64,000 nucleotides of DNA from Corynebacterium sp. MSK008 (GTDB lineage Bacteria > Actinomycetota > Actinomycetes > Mycobacteriales > Mycobacteriaceae). Where the stretch lies: contig NZ_JASPJX010000003.1 in assembly GCF_030232585.1 (NCBI RefSeq), positions 124,001-188,000 on the forward strand. The letters run 5' to 3'. Made by a program: the position numbers and the translations under genes. The notes beneath the pieces are model-generated. The model had not been told where the DNA came from. It was given only the letters and a program-made list of their open reading frames with translations, and made no database searches. Shown here in pieces: positions 32,375-42,383 of this stretch. Position 1 is the first letter of the stretch, and the number at the start of each line of letters is the position of its first letter.

Positions 32375-32755
32375 ATGACTGATCAGACCCCCTCCGGCAC
32401 CGCCATGAAGCCGGTGACCGCCGCAAAGAAGCTGGGCATCTACCTCCCCGCCACCCCGCAGGAGTTCCAGGACGGTGCCGTGACCCACGCCGAGCTGCGC
32501 GAGTTGCAGGACAACCCGCCGCAGTGGCTGCAGGAACTGCGACTTTCGGGCCCGCACCCACGCCCCGAGGTCGCCCGCAAGCTGGGTATTTCCGTGACCG
32601 CGCTGAAAAACGCCGGCGTGGACCAGGCCATGACTACTGAAGAGATCCGCGCGCTGCTGGACGACCAGCCCGAATGGCTGCACAAAGCCCGCGCCGCTCT
32701 CGCGGAGCAGCGCGGGCGCGACGGCGCAAGCGCCGTCGAGGGGGAAGACGACTAG
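32375..32755 (+). CDS. DUF5997 family protein
   Basis: The 126-residue protein contains the actinobacterial DUF5997 pattern ([21 protein letters not shown], then [25 protein letters not shown]). The second half has a helix-turn-helix-like segment ([16 protein letters not shown]), so DNA binding is possible. The ATG at 32375 lies about 25 bases from the divergent LysR-like gene, and there is no clear ribosome-binding site. Its stop codon shares CTAG with the stop codon of the convergent glyA. Confidence 0.8.
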   Translation: MTDQTPSGTAMKPVTAAKKLGIYLPATPQEFQDGAVTHAELRELQDNPPQWLQELRLSGPHPRPEVARKLGISVTALKNAGVDQAMTTEEIRALLDDQPEWLHKARAALAEQRGRDGASAVEGEDD

Positions 32756-34044
32756 AGCATCTTCCAATCCTCGAGGTCCGGGTAGAGCGGGTACTTCCGC
32801 GCCAGGGCCTCAACGCGGCCGCGCAGCGCGTCCACATCGGCATCCTCGCCCTTGATCAGGGTCTCCGCGATGATCTCTGCGACCTCGCGGAAGTCCTCCT
32901 CGCCGAAGCCGCGGGTGGCCAGCGCGGAGGTGCCGATGCGCAGGCCGGAGGTCACCTTCGGCGGGCGCGGGTCGAACGGCACGGCGTTGCGGTTGACGGT
33001 AATGCCCACCGAGTGCAGCAGGTCCTCGGCCTGCTGGCCGTCCATTGGCGAGTTGCGCAAGTCCACCAGCACGAGGTGCACCTCGGTGCCTCCGGAGACG
33101 ACAGAGACACCGGCGTCGCGTGCGTCGTCGTCAAGCAAACGCCCCGCCAACACCTTCGCGCCGTCGAGGGTGCGCTGCTGGCGGTCCTTGAACTCGTCCG
33201 TGCCCGCGATCTTGAATGCGGTCGCCTTCGCTGCCACGACGTGCATCAGCGGGCCACCCTGCTGGCCCGGGAAGACGGCGGAGTTGAGCTTCTTGTGCAG
33301 CTCCAGGTCGTTGGTGAGGATGAAACCGGAGCGCGGGCCGCCCAGGGTCTTGTGCACCGTGGAGGACACCACGTGCGCATGCGGGACCGGGTTCGGGTGC
33401 AGGCCAGCGGCGACCAGGCCGGCGAAGTGGGCCATGTCCACCCACAGGTATGCGCCGACCTCATCCGCAATCTTGCGGAACTCCGCGAAGTCCTCGTGGC
33501 GCGGGTAGGCGGACCAGCCGCCGATGATCACCTTCGGCTTGACCTCGTGGGCCTGTTTACGCAGCTTCTCCATGTCAATGAGATGGGTGTCCTCCTCCAC
33601 CTCATACGCCGCAACGTTGTACAGGCGCCCGGAGAAGTTGATCTTCATACCGTGGGTGAGGTGGCCGCCGTGTGCCAGGTTCAAGCCCAAGATGGTGTCG
33701 CCGGGCTCCGCGAGCGCCATCAGCACCGCTGCGTTCGCCTGCGCACCGGAGTGCGGCTGCACGTTCGCGTACTTCGCGCCGAATACCTCCTTGGCGCGGT
33801 CGCGCGCCAAGTCCTCGATGACGTCCACGTGCTCGCAGCCGCCGTAGTAGCGGCGGCCCGGATAGCCCTCGGCGTACTTGTTGGTCAGCACCGAACCCTG
33901 CGCCTGCAGCACGGAGCGCGGCACGAAGTTCTCGGAGGCGATCATCTCCAAGGTGTCGCGCTGGCGCGCCAGCTCGTCCACAATTGCGGCGTGCACCTCG
34001 GGGTCGTAGGTGGCCAGATCCTGGTAACGGAGGTCTTCAGACAC
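32752..34044 (-). CDS. glyA: Serine hydroxymethyltransferase
   Basis: GlyA converts serine and tetrahydrofolate to glycine and methylene-tetrahydrofolate, the main source of one-carbon units. The 430-residue protein shows the PLP lysine in [13 protein letters not shown] (Lys at about 232). Other landmarks are [15 protein letters not shown], the conserved [16 protein letters not shown] segment and [13 protein letters not shown] at 34044 ([10 protein letters not shown]) is chosen because AAAGGA lies about 11 bases upstream and it gives the usual length. It overlaps the DUF5997 stop codon at its 3' end and is divergent from coaA. Confidence 0.96.
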   Translation of the reverse strand: MSEDLRYQDLATYDPEVHAAIVDELARQRDTLEMIASENFVPRSVLQAQGSVLTNKYAEGYPGRRYYGGCEHVDVIEDLARDRAKEVFGAKYANVQPHSGAQANAAVLMALAEPGDTILGLNLAHGGHLTHGMKINFSGRLYNVAAYEVEEDTHLIDMEKLRKQAHEVKPKVIIGGWSAYPRHEDFAEFRKIADEVGAYLWVDMAHFAGLVAAGLHPNPVPHAHVVSSTVHKTLGGPRSGFILTNDLELHKKLNSAVFPGQQGGPLMHVVAAKATAFKIAGTDEFKDRQQRTLDGAKVLAGRLLDDDARDAGVSVVSGGTEVHLVLVDLRNSPMDGQQAEDLLHSVGITVNRNAVPFDPRPPKVTSGLRIGTSALATRGFGEEDFREVAEIIAETLIKGEDADVDALRGRVEALARKYPLYPDLEDWKML

Positions 34045-34157
34045 GTCGACCGGGTCCTTTCTTTTCGCGTTGACAACGGTTTCTCGAAGTATAGGAAAAT
34101 CGGCACGACAAGAAGGTGGATTTATTCCCCTTTTGCGCGGGTGCAACAATGGTGGCT

Positions 34158-35081
34158 ATGTCACGAGCCGATTCGTCGCCGTACCTCGACTTCCACCGCG
34201 AGGATTGGCGCAAACGCCGCGCCAAAATGCCCCAGGTGCTCACCGAGGAAGAGTTGGAGAAGCTCTCCGGCATCGGCGAGAACCTCGACCTGCAGGAGGT
34301 CGAGGACATCTACCTGCCCCTGTCGCGCCTGATCCACCTGCAGGTGCGCGCCCGGCAAAAGCTCACCAACGCCACCGAGACGTTCATCGGCGGCGACCCG
34401 GGGCACGTACCGTTCATCATCGGCCTGGCCGGCTCGGTTGCCGTGGGCAAATCCACCACCGCGCGTGTGCTGCAGGTGCTGTTGCAGCGGTGGGACTCGC
34501 ACCCGCGGGTGGACCTAGTCACCACCGACGGCTTCCTCCACCCCAAGGCGGTGCTGGAGGAACGCGGGATCATGAAACGCAAAGGTTTCCCGGAGTCCTA
34601 CAACCGGAGAAACCTCATGCGTTTTGTCACCGAGGTCAAATCCGGCCAGCCGGTGGTCAAGGCCCCGATCTACTCGCACGAGGCCTACGACATCCTCCCA
34701 GACGAGTTCGTGGAGGTCCGCCAGCCCGACATCCTCATCCTCGAGGGCCTAAACGTGCTGCAGACCGGCCCGACACTGATGGTCTCCGACCTGTTCGACT
34801 TCTCCATCTACGTCGACGCGAAGACCGCAGACATCGAGCGCTGGTACATCGAACGCTTCCTCAAACTGCGCGACACCTCGTTCCAGCAGCCCGGCAACCA
34901 CTTCGAGGGCTTCGCTGGCATGGACGACTCCGAGGCCACCTACGCCGCGCGCGAGCTGTGGCAGACCATCAACCTGCCCAACCTGGTGGAAAACATCCTG
35001 CCCACCCGCGTGCGCGCCTCACTGGTGCTGCGCAAGGACTACGACCACACCGTCCAGCGCGTGCGCATGCGCAAGATGTAG
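34158..35081 (+). CDS. coaA: Type I pantothenate kinase
   Basis: CoaA phosphorylates pantothenate, the first and regulated step of coenzyme A synthesis. The 307-residue protein has the P-loop GSVAVGKST (about residues 92-100), [19 protein letters not shown], and the [14 protein letters not shown] and [16 protein letters not shown] regions of the type I family. ATG at 34158 gives the [17 protein letters not shown] opening; an ATG nine bases earlier is possible. The stop codon abuts that of uppS directly (TAG next to CTA), with no terminator between. Confidence 0.95.
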   Translation: MSRADSSPYLDFHREDWRKRRAKMPQVLTEEELEKLSGIGENLDLQEVEDIYLPLSRLIHLQVRARQKLTNATETFIGGDPGHVPFIIGLAGSVAVGKSTTARVLQVLLQRWDSHPRVDLVTTDGFLHPKAVLEERGIMKRKGFPESYNRRNLMRFVTEVKSGQPVVKAPIYSHEAYDILPDEFVEVRQPDILILEGLNVLQTGPTLMVSDLFDFSIYVDAKTADIERWYIERFLKLRDTSFQQPGNHFEGFAGMDDSEATYAARELWQTINLPNLVENILPTRVRASLVLRKDYDHTVQRVRMRKM

Positions 35082-35861
35082 CTACTTGCCAAAGCGGCGG
35101 GAGCGCTGCGAGTAGTCGCGCAGCGCGCGCAGGAAATCGATCTTGCGGAACGCCGGCCAATAAATGTCGGTGAACCAGATCTCCGAGTACGCCGCCTGCC
35201 ACAGCAAAAACCCGGACAGACGCTGCTCGCCGGAGGTACGGATGACCAGGTCCGGGTCCGGCTGGCCGGAGGTGTAGAGGTGCTCTGCGATGGACTCCAC
35301 GGTGATCTCGGCGGCCATCTCTGTGGCCGGTACTCCGGCGTGAGCTTTGTCGTCGATAAGCGATTGCACCGCATCCACGATCTCCTGGCGCCCGCCGTAG
35401 CCGACCGCGATGTTGACGGTGAGGCCGTGCTTCGTATCGGTTGCGGCCGCCCCCTCGCGCATACGCTTCGCGACGTCCTCCGGCAACAAATCCAAATGCC
35501 CCACCAACCGCACGCGGCAGGTGTAATCCTCCGTGGCCAGATCCTCGATGACCCCGGAGATGATGTCGAAGAGCAGCTCCACCTCTTCAGTGGTGCGCTG
35601 CAGATTCTCCGTGGAAAGCAGGTAGATGGTGAGCACGTCCACGTCCATCTCCGCGGACCAGCGCACAAGCTCGCCGATCTTCGCGCCGCCGACGCGGTGG
35701 CCGTGGGAGATATCCTCGAAGCCTGCCTCGCGCGCCCAACGACGGTTGCCATCGGCCATCACGGCGATGTGCTTCGGGCGCTTTTTGCCGCGCAGCTCAC
35801 GCTTTAGGCGCGCCTCATACAGCGGGTACAGCGGATATCGCAGCTTCGAAAGGACAGACAC
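35082..35861 (-). CDS. uppS: Z-isoprenyl (undecaprenyl/decaprenyl) diphosphate synthase
   Basis: This cis-prenyltransferase condenses IPP onto allylic diphosphates to make the lipid carriers of cell-wall synthesis. The 259-residue protein has the conserved HIAVMADGNRRWAR with the catalytic Asp (about 37), ISHGHRVGGAKI, LYLLSTENL-type and DLVIRTSGEQRLSGFLLWQ motifs. Corynebacteria carry two homologues, one making short Z-FPP; which one this is cannot be settled here. The start is GTG at 35861, without a clear ribosome-binding site. Confidence 0.93.
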   Translation of the reverse strand: MSVLSKLRYPLYPLYEARLKRELRGKKRPKHIAVMADGNRRWAREAGFEDISHGHRVGGAKIGELVRWSAEMDVDVLTIYLLSTENLQRTTEEVELLFDIISGVIEDLATEDYTCRVRLVGHLDLLPEDVAKRMREGAAATDTKHGLTVNIAVGYGGRQEIVDAVQSLIDDKAHAGVPATEMAAEITVESIAEHLYTSGQPDPDLVIRTSGEQRLSGFLLWQAAYSEIWFTDIYWPAFRKIDFLRALRDYSQRSRRFGK

Positions 35862-35879
35862 GGGATAAATTCTAGCCAG

Positions 35880-36179
35880 CTAAAAAGCGTTTTTCTTGCG
35901 CTGGTCCTTCACACCGGCCTTCTCCATGGCCTCATCGATCGCTTTCTCATCGAACGGGTCGATCCCACGGGCCTCCGCAAACGCCTGGCGGCGCTTGAAC
36001 CGGGAGAAGCGGCGGTGAAACGACCACCCGATGAACAGCACCACGATTGCCAGGACCACCAGTAGCAGCAGGCCGACCGGCGAGGCTTTGCCGAAATCCG
36101 GACCAACCGGGGTCTCGCCCGGGTTCTGGGCGAGCACGAAGTTCGCGGCGTTCGCCGCCGCGACAGTAAACGTTGTCAT
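35880..36179 (-). CDS. Small membrane protein downstream of mca
   Basis: The 99-residue protein has an Ala/Asn-rich N-terminus, one membrane helix (about 34-52, PVGLLLLVVLAIVVLFIGW) and a basic tail with RFSRFKRRQAFAEARGIDPFD. Its ATG directly follows the mca stop codon (TAA then ATG), so it is translationally coupled to mca. Homologues occur in the same place in many corynebacteria. The function is unknown. Confidence 0.85.
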   Translation of the reverse strand: MTTFTVAAANAANFVLAQNPGETPVGPDFGKASPVGLLLLVVLAIVVLFIGWSFHRRFSRFKRRQAFAEARGIDPFDEKAIDEAMEKAGVKDQRKKNAF

Positions 36180-37076
36180 TTAGTTTTCCTCCTCGGTGCC
36201 TGCTTCGGGGCCTGCTTCGATGCCGGCGAACAGATCCGTCTCCGGCAAGGTGGTCTCCACCCTGGACGCGGCGAGCTCGAACTCCTCGGTGGGCCAGACG
36301 TCCTGCTGGTCCTCCACCGGGCTGGCCAGGAACGCACCGGCGGGGTCGATCTGCGTGGCGTGCGCAGTAAGCGCCTCGGCGCGCTGCTGGAAGTAGCCGG
36401 CGCACTCCACCTGAGTGGTCACACGGTCGAATACGTCGCCTTCATTTTCCTCCCAGCGCTTGATCATCAGCTCGTACGGGCTCTTCTTCCCGCGCTGAAT
36501 CAGGCGCTCCTGCAGAAGCTTCATGCGCTGCAGGATAAAGCCGTGCGAGTAGTACAGCTTCAGCGGCGTCCACGGCTCGCCGGTGCCGGGCGCAAACTTC
36601 GGGTCGCCAGCGCGCTCCCAGGCGATCATGGAGACCGCGTGCACCATCAGGTGGTCCGGGTGCGGGTAGCCGCCGTTTTCGTCGTAGGTGATGATCACGT
36701 GCGGGCGGAACTCGCGGATCTGCTCCACGATCTTCACCGCGACCTCCTCCGGGTCCTGCACCGCGAACGACCCTTCAGGCAACGGCGGCAGCGGGTCGCC
36801 CTCCGGCAGCCCGGAATCCTCGTAGCCCAGCCAAACATGCTCGACACCGAGCGCGGCCGCGGCACGCGCCATCTCCTCCCGGCGCACCTCGAGGATGTTG
36901 TCCAGCACACCGGGGCGGTCCATGGCCGGATTGAGGACGTCGCCGCGGCGGCCGTCAGTGCAAGTGACGACTTTGACGCGGTTGCCTTCCGCGGCGTACT
37001 TGGCCATGGTGGCCGCGCCCTTGGAGGACTCGTCGTCTGGGTGGGCGTGAATGGCCATGAGACGCAACCCGGTCAC
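36180..37076 (-). CDS. mca: Mycothiol S-conjugate amidase
   Basis: Mca cleaves mycothiol conjugates of toxins so that the mercapturic acid can be exported; mycothiol is the low-molecular-weight thiol of Actinobacteria. The 298-residue protein opens with LRLMAIHAHPDDESSKGAA (zinc motif HPDDE, about residues 12-16) and has a second metal region at GGYPHPDHLMVH, like the LmbE/MshB family. GTG at 37076 gives the family length; longer starts would add residues that homologues lack. It is coupled to a small membrane protein and divergent from the DUF4307 gene. Confidence 0.93.
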   Translation of the reverse strand: MTGLRLMAIHAHPDDESSKGAATMAKYAAEGNRVKVVTCTDGRRGDVLNPAMDRPGVLDNILEVRREEMARAAAALGVEHVWLGYEDSGLPEGDPLPPLPEGSFAVQDPEEVAVKIVEQIREFRPHVIITYDENGGYPHPDHLMVHAVSMIAWERAGDPKFAPGTGEPWTPLKLYYSHGFILQRMKLLQERLIQRGKKSPYELMIKRWEENEGDVFDRVTTQVECAGYFQQRAEALTAHATQIDPAGAFLASPVEDQQDVWPTEEFELAASRVETTLPETDLFAGIEAGPEAGTEEEN

Positions 37077-37174
37077 TCGATCAATCCAACTTTCGTAGGG
37101 GTCAGTTCTGTACCTCCGCGCCATCTTAGTACCATCGACGCTAAAGTCCTTACCACCTGCAAGGAGCCGTTTCT

Positions 37175-37633
37175 GTGAGCACCGCAACCTCTCCCCGCCC
37201 CGCCGAGCGATACGGCCGCAAACGCGGCTCCGGCGGCTCCACCGGCGGCAAAGTGGTGGCGGTTGTAGCCGCGCTGCTCATGCTTGGCCTACTGTTCGTC
37301 GGCGCCCGCACGATCATGGAGCGCTTCAACCAACCGGTCCGCGCCGAATTCATTTCGCAGGAGCATATCGACGACGAAACGGGCCGCCTGTGGATCGACG
37401 TGAGCCGCAAAAACCCGGACACGCCGGCATACTGCATCGTCACAGCCGTGGACTACTCGCACGCGGAGGTAGGACGACGCGAGGTAGTCCTGCCCGCTAA
37501 CGGTGAGGAGCACTCCCGCATCGCCGTGGACCTGCCGCTGCGCGAGCCGCTGGTGTCGGGGCGCATCTACGGCTGCTCCGAAAATCTCCCCTTCTACATG
37601 GACCCGGAGAGCAGCTTCTACGCAGCACGCTAG
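37175..37633 (+). CDS. DUF4307 family membrane protein
   Basis: The 152-residue protein has one membrane helix (about 25-45, KVVAVVAALLMLGLLFVGAR) after a short basic N-terminus, and an extracytoplasmic domain with the DUF4307 pattern (LWIDVSRKNPDTPAYCIVTAVDYSHAEVGRREV, in two pieces). The start is a GTG with AAGGAG about eight bases upstream. It lies between mca and greA, the standard corynebacterial order. The function is unknown. Confidence 0.87.
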   Translation: MSTATSPRPAERYGRKRGSGGSTGGKVVAVVAALLMLGLLFVGARTIMERFNQPVRAEFISQEHIDDETGRLWIDVSRKNPDTPAYCIVTAVDYSHAEVGRREVVLPANGEEHSRIAVDLPLREPLVSGRIYGCSENLPFYMDPESSFYAAR

Positions 37634-37688
37634 CGAAAACCGCCTGAGTCGCGTGTGGTAATCTTCCGGCTGTATATCTGCACACATT

Positions 37689-37707
37689 GGCCCGCGAGCG
37701 GCGGGCC
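37689..37707 (+). terminator. GC-rich hairpin between DUF4307 gene and greA
   Basis: GGCCCGC (37689-37695) pairs with GCGGGCC (37701-37707), followed by GATTT. It may end the upstream transcript or structure the greA leader. Confidence 0.5.
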
Positions 37708-37739
37708 GATTTCACGTATCAGGGAAGGTTTAGACCCCT

Positions 37740-38261
37740 ATGGCTGAATCCCAGCAGCAGTACATCACTCCTGAAATGAAGGCCAAGCTCGAGGCCGAAC
37801 TGCAGCAGCTCATTGACAACCGCCCCGCCATCGCGGCCGAAATCAACGAGCGCCGCGAGGAGGGCGACCTCAAGGAGAACGCCGGCTACGACGCAGCCCG
37901 CGAGCAGCAGGACCAGGAGGAGGCGCGCATCAAGCAGATCTCCGAGATCCTGTCCAACTCCACCACTGAACGCACCGGCATCGTCGAAGGTGTCGCCCAC
38001 GTCGGTTCCGTCGTGCACGTCTACTACGACGGCGACAAGGACGACCGCGAGACTTTCCTCATCGGCACCCGCGCGGCGTCTACCGACAACGCAGATCTGG
38101 AGACGTACTCGGAGCAGTCCCCGCTCGGCGCGGCCGTCGTCGGCGCTTCCGAGGGTGAAACCCGCAAGTACACCGCCCCGAACGGCCGCGAGATTTCCGT
38201 CACCATCGTCTCCGCCGAGCCGTATGATTCAGTCAAGGCCTCCACGCCCCGCGCGAAGTAG
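37740..38261 (+). CDS. greA: Transcription elongation factor GreA
   Basis: GreA rescues backtracked RNA polymerase by stimulating cleavage of the nascent RNA. The 173-residue protein has the N-terminal coiled coil (about 8-80), with the tip acidic pair in EEGDLKENAGYDAAREQQ, and the C-terminal FKBP-like domain (about 85-170). It starts with ATG after GGGAAGG. Length and motifs match the actinobacterial form. Confidence 0.96.
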   Translation: MAESQQQYITPEMKAKLEAELQQLIDNRPAIAAEINERREEGDLKENAGYDAAREQQDQEEARIKQISEILSNSTTERTGIVEGVAHVGSVVHVYYDGDKDDRETFLIGTRAASTDNADLETYSEQSPLGAAVVGASEGETRKYTAPNGREISVTIVSAEPYDSVKASTPRAK

Positions 38262-38301
38262 CCAGTACTTTTCTCTTTTTCAAAACAGAAGGACCATTCC
38301 T

Positions 38302-38829
38302 GTGATTGCCACCTCTTCCCGCAAAGCAGTAGCCGGCGTCGCCGCCCTGGCAGCTATCGCCCTGGCAGGCTGCACCCCTCCGCACGAGAACCCCTCCTCC
38401 GAGAAGGTCGACACCGCCACCACTCAGGATCCGAACTCCCTGAAGGGCGCCGGCACCGCGACCACCGCCACCAGCACCGCGACGGCGACCAACGTCACCG
38501 AGGCGAACGCCGTGCAGGAGCAGGAGACCGCCGAGGCCGCCGTCGCTGCAGCCCCGGTGTTCAATAACTGCGGCGCCACCGACCTGGTGCGCCCGGACCG
38601 CCTGACGGTGGACTGCGCCAACCAGGACGACTTCCTGGAGAACATCGTCTGGGAGCAGTGGGGTGAGGACCTCGCTGAGGGCACCGGCACCCGCGTCGTT
38701 GTCTCTCCGGACAACCGCGAAGAGGACGTGAAGGTTGTGCTGGGCAATCCGGAGATCGTCGATGGCAAGCCGGTGTTCACCACCGTTTCTGTCGACGGCC
38801 AGTCGGTCGTGCCGGACAACAACTACTAA
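38302..38829 (+). CDS. Secreted lipoprotein, function unknown
   Basis: The 175-residue protein has a signal peptide with the lipobox ALAGC (about residues 19-23) and a Thr/Ala-rich linker (about 45-85). A small C-terminal domain follows, with NNCGATDLVRPDRLTVDCANQ. Two cysteines there may form a disulfide. GTG at 38302 follows AGAAGGA. It lies between greA and a strong terminator. I recognise no family name, but similar lipoproteins are common in corynebacteria. Confidence 0.82.
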   Translation: MIATSSRKAVAGVAALAAIALAGCTPPHENPSSEKVDTATTQDPNSLKGAGTATTATSTATATNVTEANAVQEQETAEAAVAAAPVFNNCGATDLVRPDRLTVDCANQDDFLENIVWEQWGEDLAEGTGTRVVVSPDNREEDVKVVLGNPEIVDGKPVFTTVSVDGQSVVPDNNY

Positions 38830-38847
38830 GCCACCGTGCGCATAGCA

Positions 38848-38890
38848 AAGCGCCTCGCCCCGGAGCTGATCCGGAAGCGAGGCGCTTTTT
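38848..38890. terminator. Bidirectional terminator between lipoprotein gene and Bax1-I gene
   Basis: AAGCGCCTCGC (38848-38858) pairs with GCGAGGCGCTT and is followed by TTTT on the plus strand; an AAA-rich flank on the left gives T's on the minus strand, so it can serve both convergent genes. Confidence 0.85.
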
Positions 38891-38899
38891 GCCGCGGGC

Positions 38900-39706
38900 C
38901 TAGCGGTCGTTGAAGTAGGACAGCAGGCGCAGGATTTCGGTGTAGAGCCACACCAGGGTCACGGCCAGGCCCAGGGCGACACCCCAGGAAGCGCGTTCCG
39001 GCGCACCAGTTCGGACCAGCTTGTCGGCCAGGTCGAAGTCCTGCAGGAAGGACAGTGCTGCCAGCACGACGCAGACCACGCCGAAGATGATGGACAGCGT
39101 GCCGCCGTCGCGAAGCGGGGAAATGCCAGCGAAGATTGCCAGCAGGAGGTTGCCCACCGCCATGATGGCCACACCGAAGATCAGGCCGGTGAGGATACGG
39201 TTGAAGCGGGGGGTCACACGGATCGCACCGCGCCGGTACACCACGAGCATGCCGATGAACACGCCGACCGTGCCCAGGATGGCCTGGAAGATCAGCTGGC
39301 TGGCATCCGCGCCGCCGACGGTGAACCAGCCGGAGACAGTCAGGGAGAATCCGCCGAGAAACAGGCCCTCGAACGCGGCGTACAGCAGCGTCAACGTCTT
39401 CGAGCCGAACTCGCGGCGGAACGCGTTGACAAGGGTGACGATGAAGCCGCCGATGGCACCGACGACTGTCAGAATGACGCCGAGTTGCGGGTTGCCGGTG
39501 AGGAAGATGCCGAAGTTCACGGCGGCGAACGCGATGATCACGGCGAGGGTGATGCCCGTCTTGGTCACCACGTCGTCCACCGTCATCGGGCGTTGCTGAT
39601 CAATTTCGGGCGCGTACCCCGGCAGCGTTGCGGTGTGGCCGGCCTGGTAGCCGTTGTCCGCATCCGCCCCCGGAATATTGCGCAGAACGGGGTTAGTGCT
39701 TCTCAC
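38900..39706 (-). CDS. Bax inhibitor-1 (YccA/TMBIM) family membrane protein
   Basis: The 268-residue protein has about seven membrane helices and a C-terminus rich in the family pattern (DFDLADKLVRTGAPERASWGVALGL in pieces, then WLYTEILRLLSYF). The conserved Asp pair of this pH-sensitive calcium-leak family is suggested by D-F-D. GTG at 39706 (MRSTNPVLRNI when translated) has AAAGGAA about nine bases upstream, and it fits homologues better than the ATG 36 bases earlier. The role in bacteria is poorly known. Confidence 0.9.
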   Translation of the reverse strand: MRSTNPVLRNIPGADADNGYQAGHTATLPGYAPEIDQQRPMTVDDVVTKTGITLAVIIAFAAVNFGIFLTGNPQLGVILTVVGAIGGFIVTLVNAFRREFGSKTLTLLYAAFEGLFLGGFSLTVSGWFTVGGADASQLIFQAILGTVGVFIGMLVVYRRGAIRVTPRFNRILTGLIFGVAIMAVGNLLLAIFAGISPLRDGGTLSIIFGVVCVVLAALSFLQDFDLADKLVRTGAPERASWGVALGLAVTLVWLYTEILRLLSYFNDR

Positions 39707-39841
39707 GTCGCACAGTTCCTTTCCAATGGGGTTTTGGTCCAAGAGTTCACGGGGTATAACGCCACACTTACCAAAAAGGTTCCCACAGGCGGAGTATCAG
39801 CTAAACGCTTCCCTCAGCTCGCCGGGGATATGGTGGGCTTT

Positions 39842-40768
39842 ATGGGAGTGCTCGACAATGTCCGCCGCGGCCCCAGAACCGGCGGCGAGGTGGTGCGTGG
39901 CCACATCGCGCAGGCCGCTGGCGGCACGGACGCGTACGTGTTTTCCTACCGCAACTTGGAGGTCCACGCGTATGTGTTGCCCGAGCCTGTCCCCCACGTG
40001 CTGTACTGCACCTACGGCAAGTCCCGCGTGGAGTCTTCCCAGCCGTCCGCGGGAACCCAGACGGAGCTCACGTTGCGTGTGCCGGGCACGCCTGCGCTTC
40101 CCGACGAGTGGCCGGCCCGCCTGCTCGCCCGCGCAGCCCGCGACGACATCGAGCCGGGCCACTACCTCGTGTTGGACAACCCGCGCGGCACGCTCACCGG
40201 CTTCGTCTTTGTCACCGACCCGGTCCTCGGCGTGCTGGACGGGCCCACCGGCCTGATCCGGTTCACCTACGCGGTCGGCATCAACGGCGACGACGTGGAC
40301 CAGATGCTGTCCTGGGACCCGTTGAAGTTCGCCGCCTTTGTCGGCGACCGCGTGCCGCTGGGGCTTACCTCAACGGACCGCGAACCACTCAGCGCTGACG
40401 CGCAGGATCGGGCATTGTTGGAGGATACGGTGGCGGACGAAGGGTCGTCGATAGGCGCGATGCATGCCCGCTACCTCGAAGTCGACGCCGCAGGCCGCGT
40501 GGACCTGGACCCGGCGGCTGCGCGCGCGTTGATCCGCGCCGCGCGCCACCGGCTGCTGCACGGAAGGTCATTCGCGCTGCTCAACGACGAGACGTGGCTG
40601 CTGCTGAACCCGCAGGCCCGTGCAGCAGAGCTCACGGATAGCCACATCATCGTCCCCGCCACCGACGCGTTCGCCCACGAGCTGCTCGCAACGTTCGACG
40701 CGGCGCCAGGCGTCTACCGCCTGCGCACCGCGCCGCTAGAAATCCGGGTCGTGGACCCGACTACTTAA
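39842..40768 (+). CDS. Suppressor-of-fused (SUFU) domain-like protein
   Basis: The protein of about 308 residues contains an N-terminal half with the bacterial SUFU-like pattern ([28 protein letters not shown] in pieces, then [17 protein letters not shown]). The C-terminal half looks like an acidic, helical module ending in [13 protein letters not shown]. It lacks a signal peptide. The start is uncertain: ATG at 39830 or 39842. Bacterial SUFU-domain proteins are often linked to toxin immunity, which is not shown here. Its last eight bases overlap luxS. Confidence 0.7.
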   Translation: MGVLDNVRRGPRTGGEVVRGHIAQAAGGTDAYVFSYRNLEVHAYVLPEPVPHVLYCTYGKSRVESSQPSAGTQTELTLRVPGTPALPDEWPARLLARAARDDIEPGHYLVLDNPRGTLTGFVFVTDPVLGVLDGPTGLIRFTYAVGINGDDVDQMLSWDPLKFAAFVGDRVPLGLTSTDREPLSADAQDRALLEDTVADEGSSIGAMHARYLEVDAAGRVDLDPAAARALIRAARHRLLHGRSFALLNDETWLLLNPQARAAELTDSHIIVPATDAFAHELLATFDAAPGVYRLRTAPLEIRVVDPTT

Positions 40769-41225
40769 AAACGGTGCCCCACTCGTCGCGCTTGTCCAAA
40801 AACGCCTGCGCCTCGCGCTTGGCGGCCTCCAGGTCGTGGCTTGCGCCCCAGCCGCACTGTTTCTCGTTGGCGGCCGGCACCTCGTTAGCGTTCGTGATGT
40901 CGGTGAGTGTCTTTTCCACCAGCTCGGCGACCTCAGCCTCGGCGACGTCGCCGGAAAGCATGAGGTAGAAGCCGGTCTGGCAGCCCATCGGGCCGAAGTC
41001 GATGACATTGTCCGCGTGGTTGCGGGCGTGCTCGGCGAACATGTGCTCCAGCGAGTGCACCGCCGGCATCTCCAGGTGCTCGGCGTTGGGCTGCTTGAAG
41101 CGGATGTCCCACTTCACCAGCGTGTCACCTGCGGGCAGCTCCTTGCGATCCGCAAGGCGGATGAACGGGGCGGCTACCTTGGTGTGGTCGAGATTGAAGG
41201 ATTCCACATTCATACGATCAGTCAT
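40761..41225 (-). CDS. luxS: S-ribosylhomocysteine lyase LuxS
   Basis: LuxS splits S-ribosylhomocysteine into homocysteine and DPD, the precursor of autoinducer 2, in the activated methyl cycle. The 154-residue protein has the metal motif HSLEH (about residues 57-61), the third ligand Cys in [11 protein letters not shown] (about 124) and the catalytic Cys in [11 protein letters not shown] (about 82). The ATG at 41225 ([14 protein letters not shown]) is chosen for length. An AI-2E family permease is encoded at 18069-19448, so AI-2 release is possible. The 3' end overlaps the SUFU-like gene. Confidence 0.96.
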   Translation of the reverse strand: MTDRMNVESFNLDHTKVAAPFIRLADRKELPAGDTLVKWDIRFKQPNAEHLEMPAVHSLEHMFAEHARNHADNVIDFGPMGCQTGFYLMLSGDVAEAEVAELVEKTLTDITNANEVPAANEKQCGWGASHDLEAAKREAQAFLDKRDEWGTVFK

Positions 41226-41483
41226 GGCCTTAACTCTACTGAACGGAGTCGCACGCGCCCACCACCCTTGTTTGGTTCCGCGACGATCTTCGCTGGCGTG
41301 GGCGGCTTCGCGCGGGGAGGCTACGGGTGTGCTTATCGACGACACCTCCGGCCCCGACCACTCGGCCGCACCGCCGCGTGGTGGCGCGAGCGCAGCGTGG
41401 CCTGCTTGAGCGAGAAGCTCCCAATTATCCGCGAGCAGGGCGATCCCCGCGAGATCATCCCGACGCCAGGTAGTGTCAACAGA

Positions 41484-42356
41484 ATGAAGGCTTTGCTCCA
41501 TAAAGTCACTGTCGGCATTGCCGCGTGCGCGACCGTAGTCGCCGCCACAATCACGCCTGCCACTGCCCAGCCGGCTGGCAACGTGGTCGTTTTCGGCGAT
41601 TCGTTCACCTCAAACCCGGACCAGTACCGCAACTCCGCGCTCAACGTCACGGGAAGTTCGCAGCTTTCCTCGGGATCTTCGGAGCGGCTGGTCGCCTCCT
41701 ACCCCAGCCAGGCATGGTGCCTGCAAGGCCCGGACAACTGGCCGCGCCAGCTCCAAGCACGCACCGGCCTCAACGTCGCGGACTGGTCGTGCACCGGCCA
41801 CAAATCTGCGAACCTACTGGGGCATATCGACCACGCGGTGCGCGCCGGCGACCTCAACGCCAACACCCGGGCGGTGACGCTAGCGGTCGGGTTCAACGAT
41901 CACTGGCGCCCGCTTATCGACTCCCCAGGCACCCCGTACAACGCTACCGCGGTGCGCGACGACTACTTCCGCAACATGCACGAGGCCGTGGCCAAGGTGC
42001 GCGCCGCCGCACCCCGGGCCAAAATCCTCATCCCAGGAATGCTCTCGGTCACAGACGGTGCCGGGAGAGTCTGCCTGATCAACGTCGCGCCGAACGCCCC
42101 GCTCGGCGTCCCCGCACCCCGGGTGCGGCAGTGGGAGCAGCGCACCCAGAACTATCAGCGCGCATTCGCCGCCCAGGTAGGCGCGACGTTCATCGACATT
42201 CGCTCTCTTTCAACCGATCACAGCACCTGCGCCCGCGACGCCGACCGCTGGGTCGCGGGACTCATCGACACCACCACGGCTGGCTACAACATGGCCCTGC
42301 ACCCCTCCCGCGCCGGGTCCGCCTTCGTGGCCGACCAGGTCGCCCGCGCGTTGTAA
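41484..42356 (+). CDS. Secreted SGNH/GDSL hydrolase
   Basis: The 290-residue protein has a signal peptide (about 1-29, cleaved near TPATAQP). The SGNH blocks are visible: [10 protein letters not shown] with the nucleophile Ser (about 40), block III VGFNDHW and block V around [10 protein letters not shown] with the catalytic His. Such enzymes are secreted esterases or lipases; the substrate here is unknown, and envelope mycolates or host lipids are possible. Pairs of cysteines suggest disulfides. The start is ATG at 41484, and no strong ribosome-binding site is visible. Confidence 0.88.
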   Translation: MKALLHKVTVGIAACATVVAATITPATAQPAGNVVVFGDSFTSNPDQYRNSALNVTGSSQLSSGSSERLVASYPSQAWCLQGPDNWPRQLQARTGLNVADWSCTGHKSANLLGHIDHAVRAGDLNANTRAVTLAVGFNDHWRPLIDSPGTPYNATAVRDDYFRNMHEAVAKVRAAAPRAKILIPGMLSVTDGAGRVCLINVAPNAPLGVPAPRVRQWEQRTQNYQRAFAAQVGATFIDIRSLSTDHSTCARDADRWVAGLIDTTTAGYNMALHPSRAGSAFVADQVARAL

Positions 42357-42383
42357 CCGGGGCCCGGGCGTAGGCTCGGGCCA

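Noticed and set aside
32674..34332. 552-codon plus-strand frame opposite glyA
   Set aside because: It crosses from DUF5997 into the coaA start and is antisense to glyA throughout; no family signal.
37813..38829. 338-codon protein spanning greA and the lipoprotein
   Set aside because: The first half is the wrong frame of greA (Ser/Thr/Pro/Arg-rich). The real lipoprotein starts at the GTG at 38302 with a ribosome-binding site and lipobox.
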